From JADJGC01 sp964617645 (lineage in GTDB: Bacteria > Zixibacteria > MSB-5A5 > CAIYYT01), in the NCBI GenBank assembly GCA_964617645.1, contig CAZTYE010000004.1, forward strand, positions 124,001 through 188,000: a stretch of DNA of 64,000 nucleotides, in the 5' to 3' direction. The notes under the pieces are model-generated. The model saw nothing but the letters and a program-made list of their open reading frames with translations. It made no database searches and was not told the origin of the DNA. Positions 54,776-64,000 of this stretch are shown here, piece by piece (positions within the stretch are counted from its first letter, which is position 1; each line of letters begins with the position of its first letter). A program made the translations under genes and the position numbers.

Positions 54776-55930
54776 GTGAAGAAGTACACCTATTTGTTCC
54801 TTTCTATCGTTGTGATCGCGACGGCCGTTTGGCTGTCTGGCTGCGGGGAAGATGAATGTCCGGTGTGTCCGCCGGAACCGGAGCATGTGCCGGACTATCA
54901 CATGCTGTTTAGCTACGTTAGCTACGGGTCTGACAACTATGTCATGATCTATAGCACGAAATCCGGCAAGGCTATCGATTCGCTGCATTATCGCGGGAAC
55001 CCTTTTGACAACATGCTTTTCTCGCACGACGGTAGCTACGCCTGCTTCACCAGCATCTACAACTCTCGCATTGGCAACAGCGAAACGTGGGTGACGGCGT
55101 GGCCGAGCCACGATACGGTTGCGCATCTGCTTGGCACTGGCGCACTGGCTGCGTATTTGACGCCCGATGACCGCTACCTGTTCCTTACGGGAGGTCGGTT
55201 GGTGGCAATTCTGACGTTTCCTGATCTGGGAATCGTCTTCCGCGACTCGACCGACCGCCGCTGGGGTGACGGCAGTTCGGGAAGCGCCTCTAGTTGGGCG
55301 GGCGCTTTGCATCCGTCCGAACGTCTGGCTTATGTGACGATCGAGCCGTACTGGGACAGCATCTTTGTTCTGGACTACGCGCAATTGCCGGTGGCGATTA
55401 CTTCCTTCCAATTGAAAGACCGCCAGGGCATGGTTAGGACGAGTCGCGGACCGCTGGCTTGTACCGAGAGGCAACTTATTTTCGTCGTACCAAATCGAAT
55501 CGGTCCCAGCTACTTAGGGGTCTATGATCCAACGACCGTTAGCCTTCTCGCCGATCGCAGCGACCTCAGGCCGGCAAGAGTATTTGGCGGTCCTCTATCA
55601 ATGGACGGAAAAAGCGCGATTCTTGCATGGAATGGAGGTATGGATAACCCAACTGGCGGGATCGATTTCTATGGGATTGAAACCGATGTCTATCGTTCCT
55701 TTGTCGCAGAAGGTGAGATCAGCATCGCCCCAGAACCATTTGTGCCATCGATCATCGAGCTGTCGCCTGACGGTGAGTCAATGTTCGTGATGCTCGGGGC
55801 CGATGGTTTTTGGCTGGGCTCGATCCTACAAATCGACATCAGCAATAAGGAGGTAGAGAAACGATGGACTTTCACCAACGGGTTTTCCCGTTTGATCCGC
55901 ATTAACACAAGGGATGTTTCCGAACCATAG
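54776..55930 (+). CDS. Lipoprotein with beta-propeller-like repeats
   Basis: 384 residues from GTG 54776 with AGGAGG at 7 nt (an ATG two bases earlier is followed at once by TGA). Signal peptide and lipobox VWLSGC place it on a membrane by lipid anchor; a Cys/Pro-rich segment DECPVCPPEPE follows. Several repeats of the form DSLHYRGNPFDNMLFSHDGSYACF and IIELSPDGESMFVML suggest a YncE/WD40-like propeller. No enzyme motif is seen. It is the first gene of a cassette with the split subtilase, 9 nt downstream. Confidence 0.8.
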   Translation: MKKYTYLFLSIVVIATAVWLSGCGEDECPVCPPEPEHVPDYHMLFSYVSYGSDNYVMIYSTKSGKAIDSLHYRGNPFDNMLFSHDGSYACFTSIYNSRIGNSETWVTAWPSHDTVAHLLGTGALAAYLTPDDRYLFLTGGRLVAILTFPDLGIVFRDSTDRRWGDGSSGSASSWAGALHPSERLAYVTIEPYWDSIFVLDYAQLPVAITSFQLKDRQGMVRTSRGPLACTERQLIFVVPNRIGPSYLGVYDPTTVSLLADRSDLRPARVFGGPLSMDGKSAILAWNGGMDNPTGGIDFYGIETDVYRSFVAEGEISIAPEPFVPSIIELSPDGESMFVMLGADGFWLGSILQIDISNKEVEKRWTFTNGFSRLIRINTRDVSEP

Positions 55931-55939
55931 GAGTTTACG

Positions 55940-57759
55940 ATGAAAGGGCTCACAGTCATTTCCCCAATGATCCTGCTTATCCTCAACGCTTCGGGACTTG
56001 CAGTAGATCACTACTACTATGAAGATGGCTTACAAATACAGCTCACGCCAGCGACTGAGTACCTTGTTGCGCTACAAGATGATGATCAGTACACGACATG
56101 GATCGATATCATCGGTTCAAAGGGCTATCTTGATGGTACGTTCGAGCCATTTCCGATGGCTGATCACTTCATGCTTCTCCGGTTGACGGGCGGGTGGCCG
56201 CCCACTGGCGCAGCGGATGACCTTCGATTGAGTAACGGCATTGCCTCCGTAAACAACGTTTACGCGGATCCTCATGGGGGGGGTATATTTACGCGACCGA
56301 CCTCTTGTATCTTCATTTCAAAACAACGATAAGCACTGGTCAAATCGACTCGATCTTTGCCGCAAATCACTTGCTCCTCGTCGACAGCCTTTTTGGAGAC
56401 CACTTCATCAGGATTGCCCGCACAACCAAGTCCTCTCCACTTGATGTGATTACCCTTGGTAATCGACTGTTCGAGAGCGGCCTTTTCAAGCACGCTCGCG
56501 CAGGACTCGCGTTACCATACGAACGATTCTCCGCTCCCAACGACCAATACTTTCCTTATCAATGGTACTTGAAGAACGACGGCTCGGGAGGCGGCAAGGT
56601 TGATGCCGATATCGATTTGGACGAGGCACGCGATTTTACTATTCCGTCAACTCCGTTTCTGATAGGAATAATCGACGACGGCTTCGAAAGTCATGCGGAT
56701 CTAGCCGGGTCGCGGATAATCGGAGGCTATGACTTCTACCATTCCGACACCAGCATCGCACCCGGTTCTCTGTCGGCACACGGCATGGGATGTGCCGGGA
56801 TCATCCTGGCGAGCGCCAACAATGACACCGGTGTCGCGGGGATAGCTCCCCAAAATGTCGAGTTTCTCGGACAGAAGATATTCGCGGACAACTGCCCGCC
56901 TGCTCCGATCTCTTGTGCCGCAACGGATGTCGGAATTGCCGCTGCATTTGACTCCTGTCGCATAAGAGGTGCGAGGTTAATCTCGAACAGCTGGGGTCGA
57001 CCATGCCCAAGTTGTTACTCGGAGGTTATCTATGAGGCAATCAGCCGCTGCGACAGCGCTGGCATTACGATTGTGTTTTCTTCGGGAAACTGCATCGGGT
57101 GTTCCTGGGTCGGTGATCCGGCTCGACATCCGAAAGTGCTGGCGGTAGGAGCGACGAACCGATCCGACGTTCGTTGGGACTATTCTATGTTTGGAGCTGA
57201 GCTCGACTTGGTTGCCCCGAGCGGTCAAACGAGCCTCCAGGGCGACATTTGGACCCTCGATCGTGCTTTCATTCTCGGCTACAATCCGGCGTTTTTCACC
57301 TGTGATCCGGACGACTTCGACTACGACTGCAAATTCGGCGGCACCTCTGCGGCGTGCCCACAAGTTGCCGGAGTGGCCACTCTCGTCATGCTGCGTCGGC
57401 CCGATCTTGTCGGAAATACCGAACAAATTCGCGAAATCATCCGAAGGTCCTCGGAGGATCGAGTCGGGGACTACTATGATGCTCCCGGCTGGGATTACTT
57501 CTATGGTTGGGGTCGATTGAACGCCGCGCGGGCACTGCTGGCCGTTGTTCGCGGCGACGCTGACAACAACGGGGCCTTAAGCCTGGCCGACGCTACACTG
57601 ATTATCAACTACATATTCAATGGCGGTCCACCGCCAAGACCGCAAATTCTGACCGGCGACGCTGACGGCAACGGCCGAATCAGTCAAGCCGATTGCGTCT
57701 ATTTGATTAACTACATTTTCAACGGCGGTCCGCCGCCGCCGATCAGTTTCAATTATTGA
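55940..57759 (+). pseudogene. Secreted subtilisin-like protease with dockerin repeats, split by a frameshift at a G8 tract
   Basis: Translation from ATG 55940 (AGGAG upstream, signal peptide) reaches ADPHGGG at the run of eight G (56276-56283) and then hits a stop at 56330. With nine or six G the frame continues directly into the S8 peptidase ORF: PHGGGYIYATDLLYLHFK, a normal prodomain sequence, giving about 606 residues. Catalytic residues are Asp in IGIIDDGFESH, His in AHGMGCAGI, Asn in FSSGN and Ser in GGTSAACPQVAGV. Two dockerin repeats end the protein (GDADNNGALSLADATLIINYIF, GDADGNGRISQADCVYLINYIF). The downstream part has no good start of its own, which supports one gene. Phase variation, slippage or a sequence error are all possible. 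Confidence 0.85.
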
Positions 57760-58750
57760 AAGGTAACTTCGGGTTCGCCGTCTCGCACGCGCGGGATGGC
57801 GAGCCCGACTGTTTCGGAGAGCGCGGGTGCCCGACCGATCGCGGTGGGATCAGGACTTCAGCTTCTGAGATCGCTCATCCGGATCCAGTCCTTAGTGAAG
57901 CAGAATAACTCGATATCAACTCGATTCCGGCACGATAATTCCCAGCAGTGACCATTTTCGTCAAAGTTCGGCTTCGAGAATCAGATTTCTCTTGCGCCAG
58001 CCGACCAGTTTTTGTATATACCCGCCAGCGCGGTGATCCGCGGAGATCGGGTCATACAGACTGCGCCAAAACGAGTGTTGTTTGCTTGGTTCCAACACAA
58101 GCCAAAAGCATTCAAAGATCTCCAACTTGTGTTCCCCGCAATAACCGACAAACAGCACTCGTTATTTTTTGCTTCCGCCCCGCAGTCTTTGCGCCCGCGT
58201 AAGTCTCTGATAATCAACGACAAATCATTTTCGCCATTGTTGTGAGCTAAGTGTCCCAGCGCAGAATCTGCCGCGAGTCGCGATGACGAATCCATGACAA
58301 TCTCAGATCTGTTATGCGACAACGAGTTAGCGAATCCTTCACCGTCACCAAAGTTGGCACAATCTTTGATATAACATCATCCGAAGTGAGTTAGAAACCG
58401 TGTCATCGAAACAGTAACGCAAATTCACTTCACGTTTGCATTACCGATTGTCGGGGTCCCCTAATACGGGATCCCCGGCAAAGAATCGAGAACACACATT
58501 GGATGAGCATCAGAAGGCCTACGTCTGCTGTACATATAGTCCCACCTTTTAAGACCTTGAGTTACCGGGTTAGTAGTAACGACAAGTTGCTCAACACAGA
58601 ACCGGGATCGGAGCCCTCCGATTCCGGTCCTGACTTTTCAGTGCGGGCTTGAGTAGTTCCCCCGGCTTGCGCCTCGTTTCACTTGCCGACCACGTAATGG
58701 ATTGATTACTTGCTGCTGCGAAATTCGATGTCGATTCAAGGAGATTACCC
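57760..58750. other. Long intergenic region
   Basis: About 990 nt with no supported gene. A 9-bp stem (GGGTTCGCC / GGCGAGCCC, 57771-57806, one G-U pair) just after the subtilase may end its transcript. A second hairpin, CGGGG.CCC / GGG..CCCCG, lies at 58452-58477. Minus-strand frames around 57981-58322 resemble no known protein. No tRNA or repeat was recognised. Confidence 0.5.
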
Positions 58751-59626
58751 GTGCGACGCCTAATCATCATTCCCATACTCGTCGTTCTGTCGACGATCCT
58801 GATCGTTTTCATCTATTTCCGCCAGCAGTCCAATGAGCTGCCATCGAATGTGATCTACTCTTCGGGAACGGTGGAATCCGGTACGGTCGCCGTTTCTGCC
58901 CAGACCACCGGCAAGATTATCGAAAAACGCTTTGCCAGAGGCGCCTTGGTGCGTGTCGGTGACACGCTGGCGTTAATCGAAAGCGATCTCCTCAAATCGC
59001 GCGACCATGAGCTGGAATCGGGTCTCGCCACGACGGAGGATGAACTCGCGGCGGCTCGAATCGACCTGGCGAACGCGCACAAGAATCTCGATCGGCTGCG
59101 TAAAGCCTTCGAAGCCGGATCGATATCGAAGCGGGCCTTCGAGGATGCGCAGACCGCTGTTGATGCCGGCAGCAAACGCGTTGCCGCCATCGAGTCGCGC
59201 CTACAGACGATTGCCGCCCAGCGCCAAACCGTGGCAGTGCAACTGCGCTACGTGGCCGTCGTCTCGCCAATCGACGGCTTCGTGCAGGCCGACCCGCTGG
59301 AAGTCGGCGAGTTGGCCACCACCGGCTCCGTAATGTTTGAATTGGTCGATCTCGCCGAGACCTGGGTCGAAATCTACGTCAACGAAACGGATTTGCCGCG
59401 GATTCAGCTCAACGATAGCGCCGAGGTGATACTCGATTCAGCGCCGTCGCAGCCACTCAGGGGAATTGTCTCGTTCATCTCGCAAAAGGCGGAGTTCACA
59501 CCGAAGAACGTGCAAACGCGCAAGGAGCGCACCAAGCTCGTCTTCGCGGTGCGCGTCCGCGTCGATAATTCCTCCGGCCAATTCAAACCCGGCTTACCGG
59601 TTGACGTCTATCTCAAAAAATCATGA
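58751..59626 (+). CDS. HlyD/YbhG-type periplasmic adaptor of an ABC exporter
   Basis: 291 residues from GTG 58751 with AAGGAG at 8 nt. One N-terminal membrane helix, split lipoyl domain (TGKIIEKRFARGALVRVGDTLALIES and VSPIDGFVQADPLEVGEL), a coiled-coil hairpin between them, and a beta-barrel domain (WVEIYVNETDLPRIQLNDSAEV). It links an inner-membrane pump to an outer-membrane channel. First of five overlapping genes. Confidence 0.93.
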   Translation: MRRLIIIPILVVLSTILIVFIYFRQQSNELPSNVIYSSGTVESGTVAVSAQTTGKIIEKRFARGALVRVGDTLALIESDLLKSRDHELESGLATTEDELAAARIDLANAHKNLDRLRKAFEAGSISKRAFEDAQTAVDAGSKRVAAIESRLQTIAAQRQTVAVQLRYVAVVSPIDGFVQADPLEVGELATTGSVMFELVDLAETWVEIYVNETDLPRIQLNDSAEVILDSAPSQPLRGIVSFISQKAEFTPKNVQTRKERTKLVFAVRVRVDNSSGQFKPGLPVDVYLKKS

Positions 59627-60546
59627 GTGAAATTGCGATTCAGGTGCGCGGTCTGTGCAAGCAATACCCGGCGGCGCTTGCGCTCGATGATCTCAGCCTG
59701 ACGGTTCCCGCGAGTCGCATCGTCGCCATTGTCGGTCCGGATGGCTCGGGAAAGACGACGCTGCTGCGAATCCTGGCCGGCATCCTCGATCCCCACGCCG
59801 GCGCCGTCGAGATTTTCGGTGATTCCTTCCATCGTGACTTCGAGCACAAAAAATCGATCATCGGCTACATGCCGCAAAAGTTCGGGCTCTACGAGGACCT
59901 GACCATTCAAGAAAACATCGATTTCTTCGCCGACATGTTTTCGGTGCGTGGCGCGGCGCGGCGGCAGCGTATCGAGCGGCTCCTCGATTTCTCGCGCCTT
60001 GGCGAATTCACGAAACGTCTGGCCGGTAATCTGTCCGGCGGCATGAAACAAAAGTTGGGCCTAGCCTGCGCCCTGATTCACAACCCGAAAATCCTGCTTC
60101 TCGATGAGCCAACCAACGGCGTCGATCCGGTCTCGCGCCGCGAATTCTGGCGGCTGCTCTACGATCTGAATCGCGAAGGCGCAACTATCGTCATCAGTTC
60201 CTCGTACATGGATGAAGCCGAACGCGCCGACCGCTTCGTTTTGATGCGGCACGGCCGCGTGCTCAGCGACGGCGTCCCCGCACAAGTACAGCGCGCCTAC
60301 CCGCATCCGATTTTCGAGCTTGCGACCGACAATCCGCGACTGGCGAAAGCTCGCCTCGTGGATGCGTCGGAACTCCGAAACGTTACTCTGTTCGGCAGGT
60401 CGCTGCATCTGGAATTGGCTGTCCAAATGACGGAGGCCTCTCTGCAACAATTCCTCTCGGAACGCGGCATCGACGTTGCGCATCTGCGCCGGATTCCTCC
60501 GTCTTTCGAAGATATTTACATTGGGCATTCGCGAGGGGGCACATGA
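59623..60546 (+). CDS. ABC exporter ATPase 1 (YbhF N-half-like)
   Basis: 307 residues with Walker A GPDGSGKTT, signature NLSGGMKQKLG, Walker B ILLLDEPTNG and switch His replaced by Ser (VISSSYMDEAE). It corresponds to the first half of E. coli YbhF, which is a fused double ATPase. Overlaps both neighbours by 4 nt. Confidence 0.93.
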   Translation: MSEIAIQVRGLCKQYPAALALDDLSLTVPASRIVAIVGPDGSGKTTLLRILAGILDPHAGAVEIFGDSFHRDFEHKKSIIGYMPQKFGLYEDLTIQENIDFFADMFSVRGAARRQRIERLLDFSRLGEFTKRLAGNLSGGMKQKLGLACALIHNPKILLLDEPTNGVDPVSRREFWRLLYDLNREGATIVISSSYMDEAERADRFVLMRHGRVLSDGVPAQVQRAYPHPIFELATDNPRLAKARLVDASELRNVTLFGRSLHLELAVQMTEASLQQFLSERGIDVAHLRRIPPSFEDIYIGHSRGGT

Positions 60547-61472
60547 ACGATCTCGCTGTCGATGTAAGCAATCTGCGCCGGGTATTCGGCAAGTTCGTTG
60601 CCGTAAATGACATTAGTTTTTCGGTGCAGCGCGGCGAGATTTTTGGATTCCTCGGCCCCAACGGCGCCGGCAAATCGACGACGATCCGCATGCTCTGCGG
60701 ACTCCTCAAACCGACCGGTGGATCGGGTACCGTCGCCGGTTTCGACATCATACGAGAATTCGAGCGGATCAAAACGCGCATTGGCTATATGTCGCAGAAG
60801 TTTTCGCTCTATCAGAATTTGACCGTTGCGGAGAACCTGGATTTTTACGCCGGCATTTATCTCATCGCGCCACAGCGCCACGCCGAGGTTAAGAAGAGAT
60901 TCTTCTCGGAAACGGCACTGGGCGGCGTGAGAGACCGCATTGTCGCCGAATTGCCCGCCGGGACACGGCAGCTTCTTTCTCTGGCCTGTGCCTTGCAGCA
61001 CGATCCCGAGTTGATCTTTCTCGACGAGCCCACCGCCGGCGTCGATCCATTGTCGCGCCGCTATTTCTGGGAGCAAATCAGGGACGCGGTAACCCGCGGC
61101 GTCACGGTATTTGTGACAACTCACTATCTCGATGAGGCCGAGGAATGCGACCGCATCGCGATGATTTTCAACGGCCGGCTGGCGGCGATCGGCGAACCGG
61201 ACAAACTTAAACGTGAGCGGTTCACCGGCACGATCTATCGCTTCGCTTCCGCCAAACCTTGGGAGATGGTCGAATCTCTGCGGACCATCGACGGTGTTGC
61301 CGATGTCGCACTCTTTGGTTCTGAATTGCATTTGACTCTGCGCCCCGGAGCTGACTACGACTCGGTACAAGCCGCAATTCGCAATCGCGAATCGAGTGAC
61401 GTGACGCTCATCGCCATCACGCCGACTCTGGAAGACCTGTTTATCTCCCTCATCAGCGAGGTCCGCCCGTGA
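60543..61472 (+). CDS. ABC exporter ATPase 2 (YbhF C-half-like)
   Basis: 309 residues. Walker A GPNGAGKST, Walker B LIFLDEPTAG and switch TTHYLDEAE are normal. The signature motif reads ELPAGTRQLLSLA instead of LSGGQ; the second half of YbhF also has an LP-G variant there. With ATPase 1 it would form an asymmetric pair. Confidence 0.93.
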   Translation: MNDLAVDVSNLRRVFGKFVAVNDISFSVQRGEIFGFLGPNGAGKSTTIRMLCGLLKPTGGSGTVAGFDIIREFERIKTRIGYMSQKFSLYQNLTVAENLDFYAGIYLIAPQRHAEVKKRFFSETALGGVRDRIVAELPAGTRQLLSLACALQHDPELIFLDEPTAGVDPLSRRYFWEQIRDAVTRGVTVFVTTHYLDEAEECDRIAMIFNGRLAAIGEPDKLKRERFTGTIYRFASAKPWEMVESLRTIDGVADVALFGSELHLTLRPGADYDSVQAAIRNRESSDVTLIAITPTLEDLFISLISEVRP

Positions 61473-62590
61473 ACCCGCTACGCGTTTGGGCAATCGCCCG
61501 CAAGGAAACGCTGCAGATCCTGCGCGACAAACGCTCGCTGATTCTCGCCTTCTTGCTTCCGATCGTGCTGATCTTTCTTTTCAGCGCGGCAATCACCCTG
61601 GACATCCGTTCGATTCCGGCGGTAATCATCGATTACTCAAAATCGACCCACTCCCGCGAATTGATCAAGCGTTTCACCAGTTCCGGATATTTTCGCGAGA
61701 TCGAACGCACCGAAGATGAAGCGCGTCTCACTGAGCTCTTGGATCGCAGTCAGGCCAAAGTCGGAATCGTGATTCCGGCCGATTTTGCGGCCAAGCTCCT
61801 GGAAGGCGGCGCCGTGATTCAGACGATTGCCGACGGCGCTGATGCTAACTCCGCGCAGTCGGTGCTCGCCTATACAACAATGATCGTTTCCGAGTACAAT
61901 CATGAGCGCCTCCGCTCGTCATTGGGTTCTCAGATTTCCCTGCCGACAATCGCCTACTCGCCGCGCTTTTGGTATAACGCGGACTTGGATTCACAGAATT
62001 TTCTCGTCCCCGGTCTCATCTCTCTTGTCATGACGATTTTAGCCTCGATGCTCACCTGTCTGACTATCGCGCGCGAATGGGAACGCGGGACGATGGAGCT
62101 GCTGATCTCGACGCCGGTGCGCCCGTTCGAACTCGCCGTCGGCAAACTGGCCCCGTATTTCCTGATCGGGCTATTCGACACCATCGTCGCTGCCTATGTC
62201 GGTATCGTTGTCTTCGACGTTCCTTTCAACGGCAGCCTGCTCCTCCTGATCGCCCTCTCATCGCTGTTCCTGCTCGCTTCGCTGTCTTTCGGGTACTTCA
62301 TTAGCGTCATCGCCAAGTCGCAGCAACTCGCTTACCAGATTTCGATGCTGACCTCATTCCTGCCGGGATTTCTGATGTCCGGCTTTCTGTTTCCACTTTC
62401 CTCGATGCCGTTGCCGCTGCAAGTTGTGAGCCATCTGATACCCGCCCGGTACTTTATCGAAGCTCTGCGCGGGTTGTTCCTCAAAGGCAACGGCCCGACG
62501 GTTTTGTATCCGCAGGCGCTGGCATTACTCGCGTTTGCGGTCGTCTTCAGCCTGATCGCCGCTCGTAGATTCAAGAGAAAAATCGCATGA
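61469..62590 (+). CDS. ABC-2 type permease 1 (YbhS/YbhR-like)
   Basis: 373 residues from GTG 61469. One N-terminal helix, a periplasmic domain of about 150 residues, then five helices with REWERGTMELLISTPVRPFELAVGKLAPYF, typical of the ABC-2 drug-export permeases. Overlaps its neighbours by 4 nt. Confidence 0.93.
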   Translation: MNPLRVWAIARKETLQILRDKRSLILAFLLPIVLIFLFSAAITLDIRSIPAVIIDYSKSTHSRELIKRFTSSGYFREIERTEDEARLTELLDRSQAKVGIVIPADFAAKLLEGGAVIQTIADGADANSAQSVLAYTTMIVSEYNHERLRSSLGSQISLPTIAYSPRFWYNADLDSQNFLVPGLISLVMTILASMLTCLTIAREWERGTMELLISTPVRPFELAVGKLAPYFLIGLFDTIVAAYVGIVVFDVPFNGSLLLLIALSSLFLLASLSFGYFISVIAKSQQLAYQISMLTSFLPGFLMSGFLFPLSSMPLPLQVVSHLIPARYFIEALRGLFLKGNGPTVLYPQALALLAFAVVFSLIAARRFKRKIA

Positions 62591-63723
62591 TAATTCGTCG
62601 CGCCTATACGGTATTGGTCAAGGAATTTCAGGAGCTCTTCCGCGACAAGAAGGCCCGCACCATTGTCTTCATTTCGCCAATCGTCCAGTTGATCATCTTC
62701 GGGTACGCCGCCACGTATGATATCCGCAACATCCCGACTGCGGTCTTGGATCAGGATTACTCGACAGTCAGTCGCCGCGTCATTCGCTCATTGGAGGCTT
62801 CCGGGTACTTTCAAGTCGAGCGCTATTTGACATCCGAAGCGCAAATTGACACTCTGCTGCAGCACGGCGACGTCTGGCTCGTGCTGCAGATTCCTCGTGG
62901 GCTGGCTGAAGAGCTGAAGTCCGGACGGCCGGCACAGATCGCGGCCGCTCTGGACGCCGTCAACTCCAATAGCGCCATGATCGCATCCAGCTATCTCGGC
63001 GCGCTCATCAGTCGATTGAACGAAGAACTTCGCACCGAAGCCGTCGCGGCGCTGCCCGCCGAACTACGCCCGAAGTTTCCGCCGGTGGAAAATCGAGTTC
63101 GCGTATGGTACAACCCCGATTTGGAAAGCCGCAATTTCAATGTTCCAGCGATTGTCGTTCAAATTCTCGTCGTTGTGACGCTGATGCTCACTTCGATGGC
63201 CATCGTGCGCGACAAGGAATTCGGCACGATGGAGCAGCTCATTGTAACGCCGATTCGGCCGGTGGAACTAATCATCGGCAAGGCGCTACCTTATGCCTTC
63301 ATCGGCATGGTCGATATCGCCATCATCTGTGCGGTAGCTGTCTTCTACTTCAAAGTGCCGTTGCTCGGGAGTCTCGCGCTGCTGTTCACAACGTCGCTGA
63401 TGTTCATGATCTCGACCTTGGCCATTGGGCTGTTCATCTCGACAATTTCGCAATCGCAGCAACAGGCGATGATCTCCGCATTCTTCTTCATGATGCCGGC
63501 CATCTTACTCTCCGGTTTCGCTTTTCCGATCGATAATATGCCGACGGCCATTCAATATCTCACCTATCTCAATCCGCTTCGCTACTTCGTCGTAATTATT
63601 CGCTCGATCTTTCTCAAAGGCGTCACTATTGATCTGCTCTGGAATCAGATCCTGCCGCTTTTGGGGCTGGGATTGGGCGCACTGGCGTTGGCGGCGGCAC
63701 GCTTTCGCAAACGGACCGCATAA
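62587..63723 (+). CDS. ABC-2 type permease 2 (YbhR/YbhS-like)
   Basis: 378 residues. Same layout as permease 1, with RDKEFGTMEQLIVTPIRPVELIIGKALPY near 210 and ISQSQQQAMISAFFFMMPAILLSGFAFPIDNMP near 290. The pair forms the heterodimeric channel. No outer-membrane TolC-like gene follows within the window. Confidence 0.93.
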   Translation: MIIRRAYTVLVKEFQELFRDKKARTIVFISPIVQLIIFGYAATYDIRNIPTAVLDQDYSTVSRRVIRSLEASGYFQVERYLTSEAQIDTLLQHGDVWLVLQIPRGLAEELKSGRPAQIAAALDAVNSNSAMIASSYLGALISRLNEELRTEAVAALPAELRPKFPPVENRVRVWYNPDLESRNFNVPAIVVQILVVVTLMLTSMAIVRDKEFGTMEQLIVTPIRPVELIIGKALPYAFIGMVDIAIICAVAVFYFKVPLLGSLALLFTTSLMFMISTLAIGLFISTISQSQQQAMISAFFFMMPAILLSGFAFPIDNMPTAIQYLTYLNPLRYFVVIIRSIFLKGVTIDLLWNQILPLLGLGLGALALAAARFRKRTA

Positions 63724-63931
63724 GCTCAATCCCGCCGCAGAAACGCAAGCAATGCTCTGGAGAAGCCCGACCGTCCTTGGATTTGTCCCGCCGCTAAATG
63801 AATGTCGGCAACAGGTCGATATATTCTTGTGAACAGCCTGGCTGTCGCCGGCGAAGGGTGAACGGGATTAATTCGATTCGCTTGCCGCCTGGGCGGGTCC
63901 TCAACGGCGGCGGTCAGTGGAGCAATATTCT

Positions 63932-64000
63932 ATGAGCCAGAGCTATCGCATCATGATCGTCGATGACGAGCCGGAAATCACCGGCGCGATCACGGATTAC
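63932..64000 (+). CDS. Response regulator, N-terminal fragment (runs off the window)
   Basis: ATG 63932 with the 23 codons MSQSYRIMIVDDEPEITGAI and three more, open to the right edge. MIVDDEPEI is the start of a receiver domain with its acidic pair intact. The output domain lies outside. Confidence 0.8.
   Translation, partial: MSQSYRIMIVDDEPEITGAITDY

Noticed and set aside
54774..54779. ATGTGA start-stop minimal ORF just before the lipoprotein GTG
   Set aside because: Probably chance; the GTG two bases later has the ribosome site and signal peptide.
54515..55474. A 319-codon open frame on the minus strand
   Set aside because: It is antisense to the lipoprotein gene, which has a signal peptide, lipobox and ribosome site; the antisense protein is Arg/His-rich and resembles nothing.
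57981..58322. Small minus-strand ORF of 113 codons in the long intergenic region
   Set aside because: No ribosome site, no recognisable motif, no conservation evidence.
58354..58372. Sigma54-like site TTGGCAC-N5-TTGA
   Set aside because: The -12 GC is GA, and the next gene is nearly 400 nt away; no enhancer-binding partner is visible.

Overview
The window looks like chromosome from an uncultivated, moderately GC-rich Gram-negative bacterium. Its secreted proteins end in paired dockerin-type repeats of the form GDA(D/N)xxGxISxADxVYLINYIFNGGPxP. In my experience these are typical of Zixibacteria and related FCB-group candidate phyla; that placement is an inference from protein style, not from a marker gene. 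No rRNA, tRNA, CRISPR array, insertion sequence or prophage gene is visible.

Layout. 1-3211 (minus): a methionine-cycle group, namely a homocysteine methyltransferase/MTHFR fusion cut by the left edge, a MetE-type core methyltransferase, and a paralogue whose zinc site is mostly lost. 3322-7492 (minus): an HDOD protein and a membrane GAF/receiver protein. 7865-15281: secreted-protein locus with a cohesin/dockerin protein (minus) and a three-gene plus-strand cassette. That cassette has a metalloprotease broken by a 5-bp tandem duplication, an exported protein, and an NHL-propeller/dockerin protein broken by an in-frame TAA. Its putative promoter carries 15 consecutive G between -35 and -10. 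15350-24873 (minus): Lon with altered ATPase motifs, creatininase-like protein, DUF2064 protein, DsbD, pseudo-receiver protein, rhomboid, CoA-binding protein, thioredoxin. 25169-29809 (plus): cytochrome c maturation operon ccmABCDEF with a CxxxY-type CcmE. 29919-31393 (minus): two signal peptidases I. 31579-41068: surface-polysaccharide genes and an EamA transporter. 41277-44276 (minus): pyrRBC with promoter and a likely PyrR-binding leader. 44342-54150 (minus): a housekeeping run glnA-gatA-gatB-purN-purC-purH, smg-like gene, coaBC and family-4 uracil-DNA glycosylase. 54776-57759 (plus): a lipoprotein and a subtilisin-like protease/dockerin protein split by a frameshift at a G8 tract. 58751-63723 (plus): an efflux operon (adaptor, two ATPases, two permeases). 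63932-end: start of a response regulator.

How it fits together. DsbD, thioredoxin and the Ccm operon form a neighbourhood for thiol reduction and cytochrome c assembly. Signal peptidases, Lon, rhomboid and the dockerin proteins concern protein export and turnover. glnA beside gatAB and purine genes groups glutamine supply with glutamine users. The most striking theme is that each plus-strand secreted-protease cassette carries a lesion at a short repeat: G15 in a promoter, TATTG x2 in a metalloprotease, G8 in a subtilase. This could be phase variation, gene decay, or in the homopolymer cases assembly error; raw reads would separate these.
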